This document shows, piece by piece, positions 1 through 9,849 of a stretch of DNA of 64,000 bases. Below the pieces are notes generated by a model. That model worked only from the letters and a program-made list of their open reading frames with translations, had not been told where the DNA came from and did not search any database. The stretch's first letter is position 1. Every line of letters starts with the position of its first letter. The position numbers and the translations under genes are program-made. The stretch spans positions 177,600 through 241,599 of the forward strand of contig NZ_CDBI01000091.1 of NCBI RefSeq assembly GCF_000820025.1. Direction: 5' to 3'. This DNA comes from Aeromonas popoffii. Its GTDB lineage: Bacteria > Pseudomonadota > Gammaproteobacteria > Enterobacterales > Aeromonadaceae.

Positions 1-93
1 ATAGGTACGGGTCATTGAACGACGGCTGGCGTTGTGTTGACGACGTTTCTCTGACTGAATCGCGCGCTTCTTAGCAGATTTGATATTAGCCAA
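1..93 (-). CDS. rpsT: 30S ribosomal protein S20, N-terminal part (runs off the left edge)
   Basis: The minus strand encodes the first 31 residues of ribosomal protein S20, beginning [17 protein letters not shown] after the initiator. The start codon is TTG at 93-91, preceded by a GGAG Shine-Dalgarno sequence. S20 is started from UUG in E. coli too, where the weak start is part of its autoregulation, so this start is credible rather than an error. S20 is a primary 16S rRNA-binding protein of the small subunit. It is divergent from murJ, the usual gammaproteobacterial order. The C-terminal two thirds lie outside the window. Confidence 0.95.
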   Translation of the reverse strand, partial: MANIKSAKKRAIQSEKRRQHNASRRSMTRTY

Positions 94-141
94 GGTAAAA
101 CTCCTAAAACTGTCTTAGCGAGTGTATTGAAAAGGCCCGGA

Positions 142-170
142 AATATGCCTTCTCAACCACATATTGTCAA
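142..170 (-). promoter_or_regulatory. sigma70-type promoter of rpsT
   Basis: On the minus strand there is a perfect -35 TTGACA (170-165), a 17-base spacer and a -10 CATATT (147-142). The -10 lies about 50 bases before the rpsT start codon. Spacing and position fit the main rpsT promoter. The call is by motif only. Confidence 0.75.
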
Positions 171-284
171 ATGATTTGTGCAAATAAACACCGCCCCCCG
201 GTGGTGTGTCTGTTGGGAGGCGGTTAAACTGTCGGCCGATTCTACCAGCATTCTTTCCATTCTGACAGTTCCAGAGGCTTCGTC

Positions 285-1844
285 TTGAGTAAGAAATTGA
301 TCAAATCCGGCATGATAGTGTCCGTAATGACGCTGGCGTCCCGTGTGATGGGCTTGGTTCGCGATGTGGTCATCGCCAATCTGCTCGGCGCCGGGGCGGC
401 TGCAGACGTCTTCTTCTTTGCCAACCGTATTCCCAATTTTCTGCGCCGGCTGTTCGCCGAAGGGGCCTTCAACCAGGCTTTTGTTCCCGTGATGACGGAG
501 TACAAGAAGAAGGGTGATGAGCGCGAGGTGCGCGAATTGCTGGCTGCCGTGGCGGGTACGCTCGGTGGCATAGTCACCATAGTCACCCTGCTCGGGGTGC
601 TGGGCTCGGGCGTGCTGACGGCCCTGTTCGGCTGGGGCTGGTTCTGGGACTGGTTACATGGCGGGCCAGCAGCCGAAAAGTTCGAGCTGGCCAGCCTGAT
701 GCTCAAAATCACCTTCCCCTATCTCTGGTTCATCACCTTCACCGCCATGGCGGGGGCCATACTCAACACCTTTGGCCGCTTTGCCGTCGCGTCCTTCACG
801 CCGGTGTTTCTTAACCTCACCATGATAGCGGCGGCCTGGTGGATCGCACCCTTGATGGAGCGGCCAGAGATAGCTCTTGCCATCGGTGTCTTTCTGGGCG
901 GTCTGGTGCAGTTCCTGTTCCAGTATCCCTTCCTGCGCCAGATCAACATGCTGGTGTGGCCCAAGTGGGGTTGGCATCATCCCGGGGTGATCAAGATCCG
1001 CACCCTGATGATCCCGGCGCTGTTTGGCGTCTCGGTCAGCCAGATCAACTTGCTGATCAACACTATGCTCGCCTCCTTCCTCGCCACTGGCGCCATCAGC
1101 TATCTCTATTACTCGGATCGCCTGCTGGAGTTCCCCCTCGGCCTGTTTGCGGTGGCCATCAGTACCGTGATCCTGCCTGCGCTGGCCAAGAAGCATGTGG
1201 ATGAAGACCCGGCCGACTTCTCCCGCACCATGGACTGGGGGGTGCGCATGGTGATGCTGCTCGGCCTGCCGGCCATGGTGGGCATAGCCGTGTTGCGCGA
1301 GCCCATACTGCGAGTGCTCTTCATGCGCGGCGAGTTCGGTATGCATGAGGTGAGCATGTCCAGTGCCAGTCTGCTGGCCTCCACGACGGGCCTGCTCTCC
1401 CTGATGCTGATCAAGGTACTGGCGCCGGGTTATTACGCCCGCCAGGATACCCGGACCCCGGTGCGGATCGGGGTGATGTCCATGGTTGCCAACATGGTAT
1501 GTAACCTCATTTTCATCTTTCCGCTCGGCTATGTTGGGTTGGCGCTGTCGACCGCTTGCTCAGGCACCTTGAATGCGGCCTTGCTGTTCAAGGGCTTGTA
1601 TCAGCAATCGGTCTACCGTCCGTCCCGCAATACCGGGATCTTCTGCCTCAAACTGCTGGTGGCCACTGTGCTGATGGGAGGGCTGCTTGGCTATATGTCA
1701 CCGGATCTCGCTCAATGGGGCGCCTGGGGCATGGGCAAGGCTAGCCTGCAGCTGACTATGTTGCTCTGTCTGGGTGGGGCCGTGTATGGCGTCATCCTGC
1801 TGGCGCTTGGCATTCGGCCAAGACACCTGAGATCGGGTCAGTAG
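285..1844 (+). CDS. murJ: Lipid II flippase MurJ (MviN)
   Basis: A 519-residue polytopic inner-membrane protein of the MviN/MurJ (MOP) family, which moves lipid II across the cytoplasmic membrane for peptidoglycan synthesis. The N-terminus SKKLIKSGMIVSVMTLASRV and the following RDVVIANLLGAG and PNFLRRLFAEGAFNQAF segments are hallmark MurJ sequences with the conserved arginines, and about 14 hydrophobic segments follow. Length matches E. coli MurJ. The start is TTG with AGAGG 8-12 bases upstream. It is the first gene of the murJ-ribF-ileS-lspA-fkpB-ispH block, divergent from rpsT. The last codons (from about 1782) are followed by a decayed second copy of the same 3' end, so the C-terminal tail may not be the ancestral one. 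Confidence 0.96.
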   Translation: MSKKLIKSGMIVSVMTLASRVMGLVRDVVIANLLGAGAAADVFFFANRIPNFLRRLFAEGAFNQAFVPVMTEYKKKGDEREVRELLAAVAGTLGGIVTIVTLLGVLGSGVLTALFGWGWFWDWLHGGPAAEKFELASLMLKITFPYLWFITFTAMAGAILNTFGRFAVASFTPVFLNLTMIAAAWWIAPLMERPEIALAIGVFLGGLVQFLFQYPFLRQINMLVWPKWGWHHPGVIKIRTLMIPALFGVSVSQINLLINTMLASFLATGAISYLYYSDRLLEFPLGLFAVAISTVILPALAKKHVDEDPADFSRTMDWGVRMVMLLGLPAMVGIAVLREPILRVLFMRGEFGMHEVSMSSASLLASTTGLLSLMLIKVLAPGYYARQDTRTPVRIGVMSMVANMVCNLIFIFPLGYVGLALSTACSGTLNAALLFKGLYQQSVYRPSRNTGIFCLKLLVATVLMGGLLGYMSPDLAQWGAWGMGKASLQLTMLLCLGGAVYGVILLALGIRPRHLRSGQ

Positions 1845-1878
1845 CAGGGGTGACCCTGTCTTAATGGGCGGGTGAACC

Positions 1879-1964
1879 TTGTACGGGATAGTCCTGATGG
1901 CGTTCGGCATTCGGAATTTGGCCAGGATGCCTGAAATCGGGCCATGAGGGCTGACCCTGCCTGC
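1879..1964 (+). repeat. Degenerate tandem copy of the murJ 3' end
   Basis: Positions 1879-1947 can be read as LYGIVLMAFGIR plus a short tail and TGA, closely resembling the true MurJ end VYGVILLALGIR encoded from 1782. The similarity continues past the stop codon: tgaccctgtct at 1850-1860 versus tgaccctgcctg after 1951. It is therefore a direct repeat of roughly 80 bases, diverged, with no start codon of its own. It probably records an old replacement or duplication at the murJ-ribF junction. Confidence 0.7.
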
Positions 1965-1979
1965 CGGCTGATATATAAT
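1951..1979 (+). promoter_or_regulatory. Candidate sigma70 promoter for ribF-ileS-lspA-fkpB-ispH
   Basis: CTGACC (1951-1956), a 17-base spacer and a perfect TATAAT (1974-1979), 37 bases before the ribF start. The -35 hexamer lies inside the murJ 3'-end repeat. Motif-based call. Confidence 0.6.
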
Positions 1980-2015
1980 CCGCCGATTTCCATGGCAGCA
2001 ACGCACAAGGCACTG

Positions 2016-2990
2016 ATGGAGCTTATTCGCGGCATTCACAATCTCAAGCCCCGTCACCGGGGATGTGTATTAACCATTGGCAACTTTGATGGGGTTCATC
2101 AGGGTCACCATGCGGTATTGGCACGTCTCAAGGAGAAAGCGGCCCAGCTGGGATTGCCCGCCTGCGTCATGCTGTTCGAACCGCAGCCGCTGGAGTTGTT
2201 CGCAGGCAGCGAGGCCCCTGCCCGGCTGAGCCGGTTGCGGGAGAAGTACGAAGCGCTGCAGGGGCTGCATATCGATCGGATGCTCTGTGTGCGTTTCAGC
2301 CACCGTTTTGCCGAGCAAGTCGCCTCGACCTTCATCGAGCAGTTGCTGGTGGAGAAGCTCGGGGTGCGCTATCTGGTGGTCGGTGACGATTTTCGCTTCG
2401 GCAAGGAGCGGGAAGGGGACTTCCACCTGCTGGAGGAGGCGGGGCAGCGCTTCGGCTTCGAGGTGATCAGCACCCAGAGCTTCCAGCTCGAACGGCAGCG
2501 AGTCAGCAGCACCCTGGTGCGTGAGGCCCTCAAGGCGGGCCGCATGGCCGAGGTGGAGTTGATGCTTGGCCGTCCCTATACCATCAGCGGCCGGGTGGCC
2601 CACGGCGACAAGCTGGGGCGCACCATAGGTTTTCCTACCGCCAATCTGGCCCTCAAGCGTCAGGTGATCCCGGTCGGTGGCGTGTTTGCGGTGGAAGTGA
2701 TATGTTCCGGCAAGACCTTCCCCGGTGTCGCCAATGTGGGTGTGCGGCCGACCTTGAGCGGTACACAAGCCAGATTGGAAGTACATCTATTTGATTTTTC
2801 TGGTGATCTATATGGTCAGCAGGTCAAGGTGCTGCTTCGCCACAAGCTGCGCGAAGAGCAGAAGTTTGCCTCTTTCACTGCCTTGAAAGAGCAGATCGAA
2901 CGAGATGCCCTGGCGGCCCGAGCCTGGTTCGGGCTGCCACAATTCAATTTACCCAGCACTCTTTTAGAAAAGAAGGGAACCCAGGACTGA
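2016..2990 (+). CDS. ribF: Bifunctional riboflavin kinase / FAD synthetase
   Basis: Phosphorylates riboflavin to FMN and adenylylates FMN to FAD. From the ATG at 2016 the protein is 324 residues and starts [10 protein letters not shown], as in E. coli RibF. An upstream in-frame ATG at 1944 would add 24 residues of unlikely sequence. AAGG at 2007-2010 supports the chosen start. The N-terminal nucleotidyltransferase motif [10 protein letters not shown] and the C-terminal riboflavin kinase segment [11 protein letters not shown] are both present. The stop codon overlaps the ileS start by one base (TGATG), so the genes are translationally coupled. Confidence 0.96.
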   Translation: MELIRGIHNLKPRHRGCVLTIGNFDGVHQGHHAVLARLKEKAAQLGLPACVMLFEPQPLELFAGSEAPARLSRLREKYEALQGLHIDRMLCVRFSHRFAEQVASTFIEQLLVEKLGVRYLVVGDDFRFGKEREGDFHLLEEAGQRFGFEVISTQSFQLERQRVSSTLVREALKAGRMAEVELMLGRPYTISGRVAHGDKLGRTIGFPTANLALKRQVIPVGGVFAVEVICSGKTFPGVANVGVRPTLSGTQARLEVHLFDFSGDLYGQQVKVLLRHKLREEQKFASFTALKEQIERDALAARAWFGLPQFNLPSTLLEKKGTQD

Positions 2991-5851
2991 TGAGCGACTA
3001 TAAACACACCCTGAATCTTCCGGAAACCGAGTTTCCGATGCGTGGCGATCTGGCCAAGCGCGAACCCAACATGCTGAAACGTTGGTACGATCAGGATCTC
3101 TACGGCGCTATTCGCCGCGCCAAAGCGGGTAAGCCTTCTTTCATTCTGCATGATGGCCCCCCCTATGCGAACGGCAACATTCACATCGGTCACTCGGTCA
3201 ACAAGATCCTCAAAGACATCATCATCAAGTCCAAGGGCCTTTCTGGTTTCGATTCCCCCTATGTGCCGGGTTGGGATTGCCACGGTCTGCCCATCGAGCT
3301 GAAAGTGGAAGGCATGGTCGGCAAGCCGGGCGAGAAAGTCTCTGCTGCCGAGTTCCGTGCCGAGTGCCGCAAGTACGCCAAGACACAGATCGACGCGCAG
3401 AAAGTCGACTTCATCCGTCTGGGTGTGCTGGGCGACTGGGAACACCCCTATCTGACCATGGATTTTGGCACCGAGGCCAATATCATCCGCTCCATGGCCA
3501 AAATTGTTGAAAACGGCCACCTGCACAAAGGCTCCAAGCCAGTGCACTGGTGTACCGATTGCGGCTCCGCCTTGGCTGAAGCCGAAGTGGAGTACTACGA
3601 CAAGAACTCCCCCTCCATCGACGTGCGCTTCAAAGCCGTCGACGAAGCTGCCGTTGTCGCCAGGTTTGACTGCGCCGAAGGCCACCCCGGTAAAGGCCCG
3701 ATCTCTGCGGTGATCTGGACTACTACCCCGTGGACCCTGCCTGCAAACCGTGCCATCGCCATGCATGCTGACCTCGATTATGCGCTGGTGCAGGTTGAAG
3801 GCGAGCATCCCGAGCGTCTGATCCTGGCCGCCGAGCTGGTCAAGGATGTGATGGATCGTGCCGGTATCGAGAAGTTCCACAATCTGGGCTACGCCAAGGG
3901 CGCTGCGCTCGAGCTGCAGCGCTTCAATCACCCCTTCTACAGCTTCGACGTGCCGGTCGTGCTGGGTGACCACGTCACGCTGGATGCCGGTACCGGCGCC
4001 GTGCACACGGCTCCTGGCCATGGTCCGGAAGATTTCGTGGTCGGTCAGAAGTACGGTCTGGAAGTGGCCAACCCGGTTGGCAGCAATGGCGTTTACCTGC
4101 CAGATACCGAACTGTTTGCCGGCCAGCACGTGTTCAAGGCCAACGCCTCTGTGGTCGAGGTGCTGACCGAGCGCGGCGCCCTGCTGCATCACAAGGTGTT
4201 CAACCACTCCTACCCGCACTGCTGGCGTCACAAGACCCCGATCATTTTCCGTGCCACCCCGCAGTGGTTCATCAGCATGGAACAGAAGGGTCTGCGCAAA
4301 CGCGCGCTGGAAGAGATCGAGCGCATCGAGCAAGACGGTTTCAAACAGCACGGCCAGAGCGGCTGGGTACCTGCTTGGGGTAAAAACCGTATCCAGGCGA
4401 TGGTCGAGAACCGTCCTGACTGGTGTATCTCCCGTCAGCGTACCTGGGGCGTGCCCATCTCCCTGTTTGTCCACAAAGAGACTCAGGCACTGCACCCGGA
4501 CTCCGTGCGCCTGATGTTTGAAGTGGCCAAGCGGGTCGAGCAGTCCGGTATCCAGGCATGGTGGGATCTGGACAAGGCCGAACTGCTGGGCAGCGACGCC
4601 GACATGTACGACAAGGTGCCCGACACCCTGGACGTCTGGTTCGACTCGGGTTCAACCCACTCCTCCGTGGTAGATGCTCGTCCCGAGTTCAACGGGCACT
4701 CCGCTGACCTCTATCTGGAAGGCTCTGACCAGCATCGCGGCTGGTTCATGTCCTCCCTGATGATCGGCGTGGCCATGAAAGACAAGGCTCCCTACAACCA
4801 GGTGCTGACTCACGGCTTCACCGTGGATGGTCAGGGCCGCAAGATGTCCAAGTCCATCGGCAACGTGGTCAGCCCGCAGGACGTAATGAACAAGCTGGGT
4901 GCCGACATCCTGCGTCTGTGGGTAGCGAGCACTGACTACACCGGCGAGATGACCGTCTCCGACGAGATCCTCAAGCGCTCTGCCGATGCTTATCGCCGGA
5001 TCCGCAACACTGCCCGCTTCCTGCTGGCCAACCTGAACGGCTTCAATCCGGCGACCGACATGGTGGCACCTGCCGACATGGTCGTGGTGGATCGCTGGGC
5101 AGTGGGTCGTGCCAAGGCGGTACAGGCCGAGATCGTGACGGCATTCGACGAGTACAACTTCCACGGCGTGACCCAGAAGCTGATGCAGTTCTGCTCCATC
5201 GAGATGGGCTCCTTCTATCTGGATGTCATCAAGGACCGTCAGTACACCGCCAAGGCTGATAGCCTGGCCCGTCGCTCCTGCCAGACCGCCCTCTATCACA
5301 TCGCCCAGGCCATGGTGCGTTGGATGGCACCCATCATGAGCTTCACCGCTGATGAAATCTGGGCGCTGCTGCCGGGTGAGCGCGGTGAGTTCGTCTTCAC
5401 CGAAGAGTGGTATGACGGCCTGTTCGGGCTGGATGCCGGCGAGCAGATGGGTGATGCCTTCTGGGCCGAGATCCTCGCCGTTCGAGGTGAAGTGAACAAG
5501 GCGCTGGAAGCGGCCCGTGGCGAGAAGCGCATCGGTGGTTCCCTGCAGGCCGAACTGACCCTGTTCGCCAAACCGGCTCTGGCCGAGTGCCTGAATGCCC
5601 TGGCAGACGAGCTGCGCTTTGTGCTGCTCACCTCCAAGGCCAAGGTCGTTACTGCTGACAGCGCACCGGAAGGTTCCGTTGCGACCGAGCGCGATGACCT
5701 CTGGCTCTGCGTGGCCCAGTCTGCCGCCGCCAAGTGCGACCGCTGCTGGCACCATGTGGAAGACGTGGGCACCATTGCCGGTCACGAAGAGATCTGTGGC
5801 CGCTGTGTGACCAACGTTGAGGGTGACGGCGAAACTCGTCAATTTGCCTGA
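2990..5851 (+). CDS. ileS: Isoleucyl-tRNA synthetase
   Basis: Class I aminoacyl-tRNA synthetase, 953 residues, charging tRNA-Ile in the cytoplasm. Catalytic HIGH is at residues 65-68 and KMSKS at 618-622. The CP1 editing domain lies between them, with [13 protein letters not shown] and the [11 protein letters not shown] segment. The C-terminus carries a zinc-finger-like CDRCWHH...CGRC motif. Length matches the bacterial type (E. coli IleS about 938). It starts one base inside the ribF stop and ends overlapping the lspA start (TGATG), forming part of the essential operon. Confidence 0.98.
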   Translation: MSDYKHTLNLPETEFPMRGDLAKREPNMLKRWYDQDLYGAIRRAKAGKPSFILHDGPPYANGNIHIGHSVNKILKDIIIKSKGLSGFDSPYVPGWDCHGLPIELKVEGMVGKPGEKVSAAEFRAECRKYAKTQIDAQKVDFIRLGVLGDWEHPYLTMDFGTEANIIRSMAKIVENGHLHKGSKPVHWCTDCGSALAEAEVEYYDKNSPSIDVRFKAVDEAAVVARFDCAEGHPGKGPISAVIWTTTPWTLPANRAIAMHADLDYALVQVEGEHPERLILAAELVKDVMDRAGIEKFHNLGYAKGAALELQRFNHPFYSFDVPVVLGDHVTLDAGTGAVHTAPGHGPEDFVVGQKYGLEVANPVGSNGVYLPDTELFAGQHVFKANASVVEVLTERGALLHHKVFNHSYPHCWRHKTPIIFRATPQWFISMEQKGLRKRALEEIERIEQDGFKQHGQSGWVPAWGKNRIQAMVENRPDWCISRQRTWGVPISLFVHKETQALHPDSVRLMFEVAKRVEQSGIQAWWDLDKAELLGSDADMYDKVPDTLDVWFDSGSTHSSVVDARPEFNGHSADLYLEGSDQHRGWFMSSLMIGVAMKDKAPYNQVLTHGFTVDGQGRKMSKSIGNVVSPQDVMNKLGADILRLWVASTDYTGEMTVSDEILKRSADAYRRIRNTARFLLANLNGFNPATDMVAPADMVVVDRWAVGRAKAVQAEIVTAFDEYNFHGVTQKLMQFCSIEMGSFYLDVIKDRQYTAKADSLARRSCQTALYHIAQAMVRWMAPIMSFTADEIWALLPGERGEFVFTEEWYDGLFGLDAGEQMGDAFWAEILAVRGEVNKALEAARGEKRIGGSLQAELTLFAKPALAECLNALADELRFVLLTSKAKVVTADSAPEGSVATERDDLWLCVAQSAAAKCDRCWHHVEDVGTIAGHEEICGRCVTNVEGDGETRQFA

Positions 5852-6366
5852 TGAACATGACTCACAACACTATGCATAACAAAACCGGCCTGCGTTGGCT
5901 GTGGCTGGCGGTGCTGGCCTTTGTACTGGACCAGGCGAGCAAGCTCGCCGTGGTCAAGTTGCTGCCATTTGGTTACCCGGGGGTGGAGATCACCCCCTTC
6001 TTCAATCTGGTCCACGTTTACAACAAGGGTGCTGCATTCAGCTTCCTGGCTGATCAGGGGGGCTGGCAGCGCTGGTTCTTCGCCGTGCTGGCGTTTGCCA
6101 TCTGTGGTTTGCTGATCCACTGGTTGCGCAAGCAATCCGTCACCCAGCGCTGGAGCGGCATCGCCTATTCGCTCATCATCGGTGGCGCCCTTGGCAACGT
6201 GTTTGATCGACTGGTGTTGGGCCATGTGGTCGATTTCCTCGACTTCTACTGGCAGCGTTCCCATTGGCCGGCATTCAACCTGGCCGACAGCTTCATCTTT
6301 ATCGGGGCCGCCATGATAGTGCTGGAAGGCTTCCGTTCCGAGAAGAAGAAGGAGGAGATGGCATGA
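5851..6366 (+). CDS. lspA: Lipoprotein signal peptidase (SPase II)
   Basis: A 171-residue inner-membrane aspartyl protease that cleaves prolipoproteins before the lipidated cysteine. Four hydrophobic helices are visible. The catalytic pair matches E. coli D124 and D143: D128 in GHVVDFLDFY and D146 in FNLADSFIF, with NVFDRL between the helices. The start overlaps the ileS stop, and the end overlaps fkpB by four bases (ATGA). Internal methionines at codons 3 and 8 are possible alternative starts. Neighbours fit the conserved ileS-lspA-fkpB-ispH order. Confidence 0.97.
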   Translation: MNMTHNTMHNKTGLRWLWLAVLAFVLDQASKLAVVKLLPFGYPGVEITPFFNLVHVYNKGAAFSFLADQGGWQRWFFAVLAFAICGLLIHWLRKQSVTQRWSGIAYSLIIGGALGNVFDRLVLGHVVDFLDFYWQRSHWPAFNLADSFIFIGAAMIVLEGFRSEKKKEEMA

Positions 6367-6827
6367 GTCAGCCTATCGCCACCGGGATTACGGCCAACAG
6401 CAGCGTGCTGTTCCACTTCACCATCAAGCTGGAAGATGGTTCGGTTGCCGACAGCACTGCGCTGCACGGCAAACCGGCCCGTTTACGGATGGGCGATGGC
6501 AGCCTGACGCCCACCTTCGAACAGTGCCTGCTGGGCTTGTACGAGGGCGAGAGCAGGAGCTTCACGCTGGCGCCGGAGCAGGCGTTTGGCCTCTCCAATC
6601 CCGACAACATCTACCATCTCGATCGTGCCAAATTTGGCGCCGATGTGGAGCCCAAGGTCGGCACCATCATACTGTTCGACCAGCCCAACGGCAGCGAGTT
6701 GCCAGGGATCATCCGGGCGGTGGAAGGCATGTCGGTGACGGTCGATTTCAATCATCCCCTGGCCGGTCATACCGTCACCTTCGAGGTGGAGATCCTGGGT
6801 GTTGATGATGAGGAGAAGGTGCACTAA
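6363..6827 (+). CDS. fkpB: FKBP-type peptidyl-prolyl isomerase FkpB
   Basis: SlyD/FkpB-like FKBP isomerase of 154 residues. The start is the ATG at 6363 in the ATGA overlap with lspA. An in-frame extension upstream to 6264 is antisense-like lspA sequence and is rejected. Recognisable segments are [20 protein letters not shown] near the N-terminus, the insert-in-flap region, and [19 protein letters not shown] near the C-terminus, which is nearly identical to family members. The stop TAATG overlaps the ispH start. The cytosolic role in folding is known for the family; the specific clients are not. Confidence 0.94.
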   Translation: MSQPIATGITANSSVLFHFTIKLEDGSVADSTALHGKPARLRMGDGSLTPTFEQCLLGLYEGESRSFTLAPEQAFGLSNPDNIYHLDRAKFGADVEPKVGTIILFDQPNGSELPGIIRAVEGMSVTVDFNHPLAGHTVTFEVEILGVDDEEKVH

Positions 6828-7762
6828 TGGATATTCTGCTCGCTAATCCTCGTGGTTTCTGCGCTGGCGTTGATCGTGCCATCAGCATTGTCGAGAGCGC
6901 GCTGGAGAAGTTCGGCGCCCCCATCTATGTCCGCCACGAAGTGGTGCACAACCGCTATGTGGTGAACAAGCTCAAAGAGGCGGGGGCCGTGTTCGTCGAG
7001 GAGCTGGACGAGGTGCCGGATGACAGCATCGTCATCTTCTCCGCCCACGGCGTGGCCAAGACGGTCCGCGAGATGGCCAAGGCCCGCGCCCTCAAGGTAT
7101 TCGATGCCACCTGTCCGCTGGTGACCAAGGTGCACATGGAGGTTCATCGCGCTAGCCGTAAGGGCTCCGAGGCCGTGCTCATAGGTCATGCTGGCCACCC
7201 CGAGGTGATCGGCACCATGGGGCAGTACGAGAATCGCGAGGGTGGCATGTATCTGGTGGAGACACCGGCCGATGTGGCCAAACTCAAGGTGAAGAATCCG
7301 GATGACCTCTGCTTTGTCACCCAGACCACCCTGAGTGTGGATGAGACCTCGGATGTGATCGACGCGCTGCGCAAGCAGTTCCCCAAAATCCAGGGGCCGC
7401 GCAAGGACGACATCTGCTACGCCACCCAGAACCGTCAGGATGCGGTGCGGGAGATGGCGGGGCTGGTGGATGCCATGCTGGTGGTGGGGTCTCGTAACTC
7501 TTCCAACTCTAACCGGTTGCGCGAGCTTGCCGAGAAGGTAGGCAGCAAAGCCTATCTTATCGACGATGCCTCCATGATCGAAACCGGCTGGCTGGAGGGG
7601 GTCGAGCGTATCGGGGTAACGGCTGGCGCCTCGGCGCCGGACGTGCTGGTGCAGCACGTCATCGCCCGCCTGCGCGAGCTGGGTGGCAATATGGTCGTCG
7701 AGCACCCGGGTCGTGAAGAGAATGTGGTGTTTGAAGTGCCGCCCGAGCTGCGGATCCTCTAG
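6827..7762 (+). CDS. ispH: 4-hydroxy-3-methylbut-2-enyl diphosphate reductase (LytB)
   Basis: Last enzyme of the MEP pathway, making IPP and DMAPP with a [4Fe-4S] cluster. It has 311 residues. The three cluster cysteines are visible at C12 ([11 protein letters not shown]), C96 ([12 protein letters not shown]) and C197 ([11 protein letters not shown]), with conserved histidines in RHEVVHN and GHAGHPE. It starts at an overlap with fkpB (TAATG). A terminator-like hairpin follows at 7906. A decayed second copy of the 3' half of this gene lies 4.2 kb downstream, see the pseudogene at 11960. Confidence 0.98.
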   Translation: MDILLANPRGFCAGVDRAISIVESALEKFGAPIYVRHEVVHNRYVVNKLKEAGAVFVEELDEVPDDSIVIFSAHGVAKTVREMAKARALKVFDATCPLVTKVHMEVHRASRKGSEAVLIGHAGHPEVIGTMGQYENREGGMYLVETPADVAKLKVKNPDDLCFVTQTTLSVDETSDVIDALRKQFPKIQGPRKDDICYATQNRQDAVREMAGLVDAMLVVGSRNSSNSNRLRELAEKVGSKAYLIDDASMIETGWLEGVERIGVTAGASAPDVLVQHVIARLRELGGNMVVEHPGREENVVFEVPPELRIL

Positions 7763-7905
7763 AAGAGTGCTGGCTTTGGAGCCTAATGCCTGTTAGTTAA
7801 GCATTTTTGTGACTAAATACTCGAGATGTTGAATATCCAAAGTGTCTCCATGATTAAAGAGTCAATTTGGCTCCAACCCTTGTCCTGACTGGCATACAAT
7901 AAAAA

Positions 7906-7928
7906 GAGGGAGGCATCATGCCTCCCTC
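7906..7928. terminator. Hairpin with flanking A and T runs after ispH
   Basis: GAGGGAGGCA / TGCCTCCCTC forms a 10-bp perfect stem with a 3-base loop. AAAAA precedes it and a T-containing stretch (attctt) follows. It is 144 bases after ispH and could stop transcription from both sides. Confidence 0.7.
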
Positions 7929-8334
7929 ATTCTTAGACTTTATACCCCGCGGGTTGGGACTCAAATTATCTTAACTGACTTGCGTTACAGTTCTGGTGCC
8001 GGCATTTTTTCATAGAGAGCGTTCTCTGGTCATCGTGCTTTTTCGCTACGTGGTCGTGACTGCTTTGGTGGCCTTGTGTGCGCTCTCCTTATTTCTTTGC
8101 ATTCATGCCGCTATATAACATTATCTCTTTAGTCTTGCTGTGTCTGACCATAACGTCCTTGCCCGATGAATACGCCAATTTCCTTTCCATTATGGCTGCT
8201 CAGCCTTCTGCAGAATGCTGGCGTTAAGAATAAAAACGGGGATTTTGCTGTCAACGGATGTATTTTCAATATCTTAGAACAATATTCTTCGTCCCATAGT
8301 GAAAGGCACAGATAGTAACGAAAGAGGCATATTA
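7929..8334. other. Intergenic stretch with no recognisable gene
   Basis: About 400 bases between the post-ispH hairpin and the desaturase stop codon. It is AT-richer than the ispH operon. The longest plus-strand reading frame starts at 8166 and is only 48 codons, with no convincing ribosome-binding site or family resemblance. I see no tRNA, insertion-sequence ends or attachment site here. Confidence 0.6.
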
Positions 8335-9498
8335 TCAGTTCAGTCGATATGCGAGCTGCCCGGTTTCCTGTTCGCTTTTCTCCTGTTGACTCAGCAAAGT
8401 GAATACATAGTCCAGTGCATTATGGACACCCCAGATATCGTGATAGTCGTAATTTTCCTCTAGCGAGAGTGTGTGGGCATGCATCTCGCGCAGCCTGGCA
8501 TAGTCATACCACTGTCGAACGGTTCCGTAGCGATGGTGCCAGTCATGGCAGACCAAGGAACCTTGGACAATCAGCATGCGGCTTGGCAGGTGGACCAGCA
8601 GATGCATCGCCAGCCACTTGGCCCATTGCGCGGCGTACTTGGGCGCAAAGCTTTCTGGGCATCTCTCCCCACAGAAACGGGCAAGACTGTTATTGATGTG
8701 GCTATCCCGCACAGATTCTCCCTCACCGCGCACAATCCATACGTGTTCGGTCAGTAGATGCAGCAGTGATGCGATCTGATAAAACACCACGAATGGCAGC
8801 AGCAGGATCAGGATGGCATTCGAGGTGCCCACAACGGTACAGATTCCTGTCAGGGAAGCCCACCAGCCGAGAGTCATCACCAAGCGATAGAAGGGTACCC
8901 CAGCCAGATTGGATTTTAGGCGGCCATAGAAGAACACTAGGTGGAATTTGGGGCTGAGCAGTGTCAGGAAAAGATGTGTGTGGAGTCCGGCTTTGCTCTT
9001 ACCTGGCGTGAAGCCCAGTTGGTAGATCGCCGCCAGATCTTTGTCCTCAAAGGTCGAAAATGCACGACCGTGGTGTTCATAGACATGGAACTGGCGATAA
9101 GATTCGTATGGCTGCACAATGAGCAGTGTCGAGAGTATCTCACACAGTGTCTTGTTCACCTTTTGTGACTTGTATAAATGACCATGGACCCCATGGTGGA
9201 TAATGGTTGCCACGATATAGCGTGCACCAGCCGTGGAGAACAGGGCTCCGACAATATACAAGGCTATCGATGCACTAAGTGTGGGCGCATAAAAAATGGC
9301 TGAACTGGTTAACCACACGCCAATGAATATCCACAGTACTGACCAGAAAATCAACTCTGAGGAATTACTTTCCCAAAGCGGTTTGCGACCCAGTATTTCT
9401 TTTCCTGTCAGCCAACTCCATACTCCCTGGAGGGGTAATATTTCGTAGCTCTTTCTTATGTCCGTTGAGTGATGATAATATTTTGCCACGCGGTCCAT
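8335..9498 (-). CDS. Membrane fatty-acid desaturase/hydroxylase-like protein
   Basis: A 387-residue integral membrane protein with the three histidine boxes of the fatty acid desaturase superfamily. These are HHGVHGH at about 101-107, HVYEHH at 138-143 and HDWHH at 318-322, with an extra LLHLLTEH around 246-252. Pairs of hydrophobic segments lie at about 50-95, 120-130 and 205-250. Such boxes bind a di-iron centre that oxidises acyl chains or related lipids; the substrate cannot be told. It is 22 bases downstream of azlD on the same strand, so probably the last gene of an azlC-azlD-desaturase unit. Composition is AT-richer than the core genes, suggesting acquisition. Confidence 0.8.
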   Translation of the reverse strand: MDRVAKYYHHSTDIRKSYEILPLQGVWSWLTGKEILGRKPLWESNSSELIFWSVLWIFIGVWLTSSAIFYAPTLSASIALYIVGALFSTAGARYIVATIIHHGVHGHLYKSQKVNKTLCEILSTLLIVQPYESYRQFHVYEHHGRAFSTFEDKDLAAIYQLGFTPGKSKAGLHTHLFLTLLSPKFHLVFFYGRLKSNLAGVPFYRLVMTLGWWASLTGICTVVGTSNAILILLLPFVVFYQIASLLHLLTEHVWIVRGEGESVRDSHINNSLARFCGERCPESFAPKYAAQWAKWLAMHLLVHLPSRMLIVQGSLVCHDWHHRYGTVRQWYDYARLREMHAHTLSLEENYDYHDIWGVHNALDYVFTLLSQQEKSEQETGQLAYRLN

Positions 9499-9520
9499 AC
9501 GTTATCCTCTGATAGCAGGG

Positions 9521-9832
9521 CTAGATGAAATAGTTAATGGTGTAAAAGGCAGCAAGGCTTAGCAAGACGGCGCTGACGATGTTCTTAATGTAAAATGAAA
9601 TAACGATGCTGATCAGTGCGCCCAGAAAATACGGGTTATTAGGGAATTCCCTTATGGCGCCATGCTCCATGAGTATAATTGGGCCGCATATCGCAGTCAT
9701 GAGGCATGGTGCAGAATACTTAAGCGCCCGGTTGACAAGGTTAGGTATTTTTAATGGTACGTTAGGTTCAAGAAAGATATAACGATTAAAAAACACAATT
9801 GTTGCCAGTGCTAAAATAAGAAACCAACTCAT
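9521..9832 (-). CDS. azlD: AzlD-family branched-chain amino acid exporter subunit
   Basis: A small (103 residue) membrane protein with about four hydrophobic segments, including LILALATIVFFNRYIF near the start and a hydrophobic C-terminus. It is typical of AzlD, the small partner of AzlC in LIV-E-type exporters of branched-chain amino acids. The family call rests on size, topology, the NRYIFLE...VNRALKYSAPCLMTA segment and its position 17 bases after azlC. Substrate is inferred from the family (B. subtilis AzlCD, C. glutamicum BrnFE). Confidence 0.8.
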   Translation of the reverse strand: MSWFLILALATIVFFNRYIFLEPNVPLKIPNLVNRALKYSAPCLMTAICGPIILMEHGAIREFPNNPYFLGALISIVISFYIKNIVSAVLLSLAAFYTINYFI

Positions 9833-9849
9833 CTTCTATCCTTATTGAG

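Noticed and set aside
189..203. CACCG / CGGTG hairpin between rpsT and murJ as a terminator
   Set aside because: It is upstream of the rpsT promoter and has no T run in either direction.
2816..4495. Very long open frame antisense to ribF/ileS
   Set aside because: It lies wholly opposite the clear ileS gene. Its composition and lack of family resemblance are those of an antisense shadow in GC-rich DNA.
8166..8312. 48-codon ORF between ispH and the desaturase
   Set aside because: No ribosome-binding site, no family, low-complexity region; too little to support a gene.
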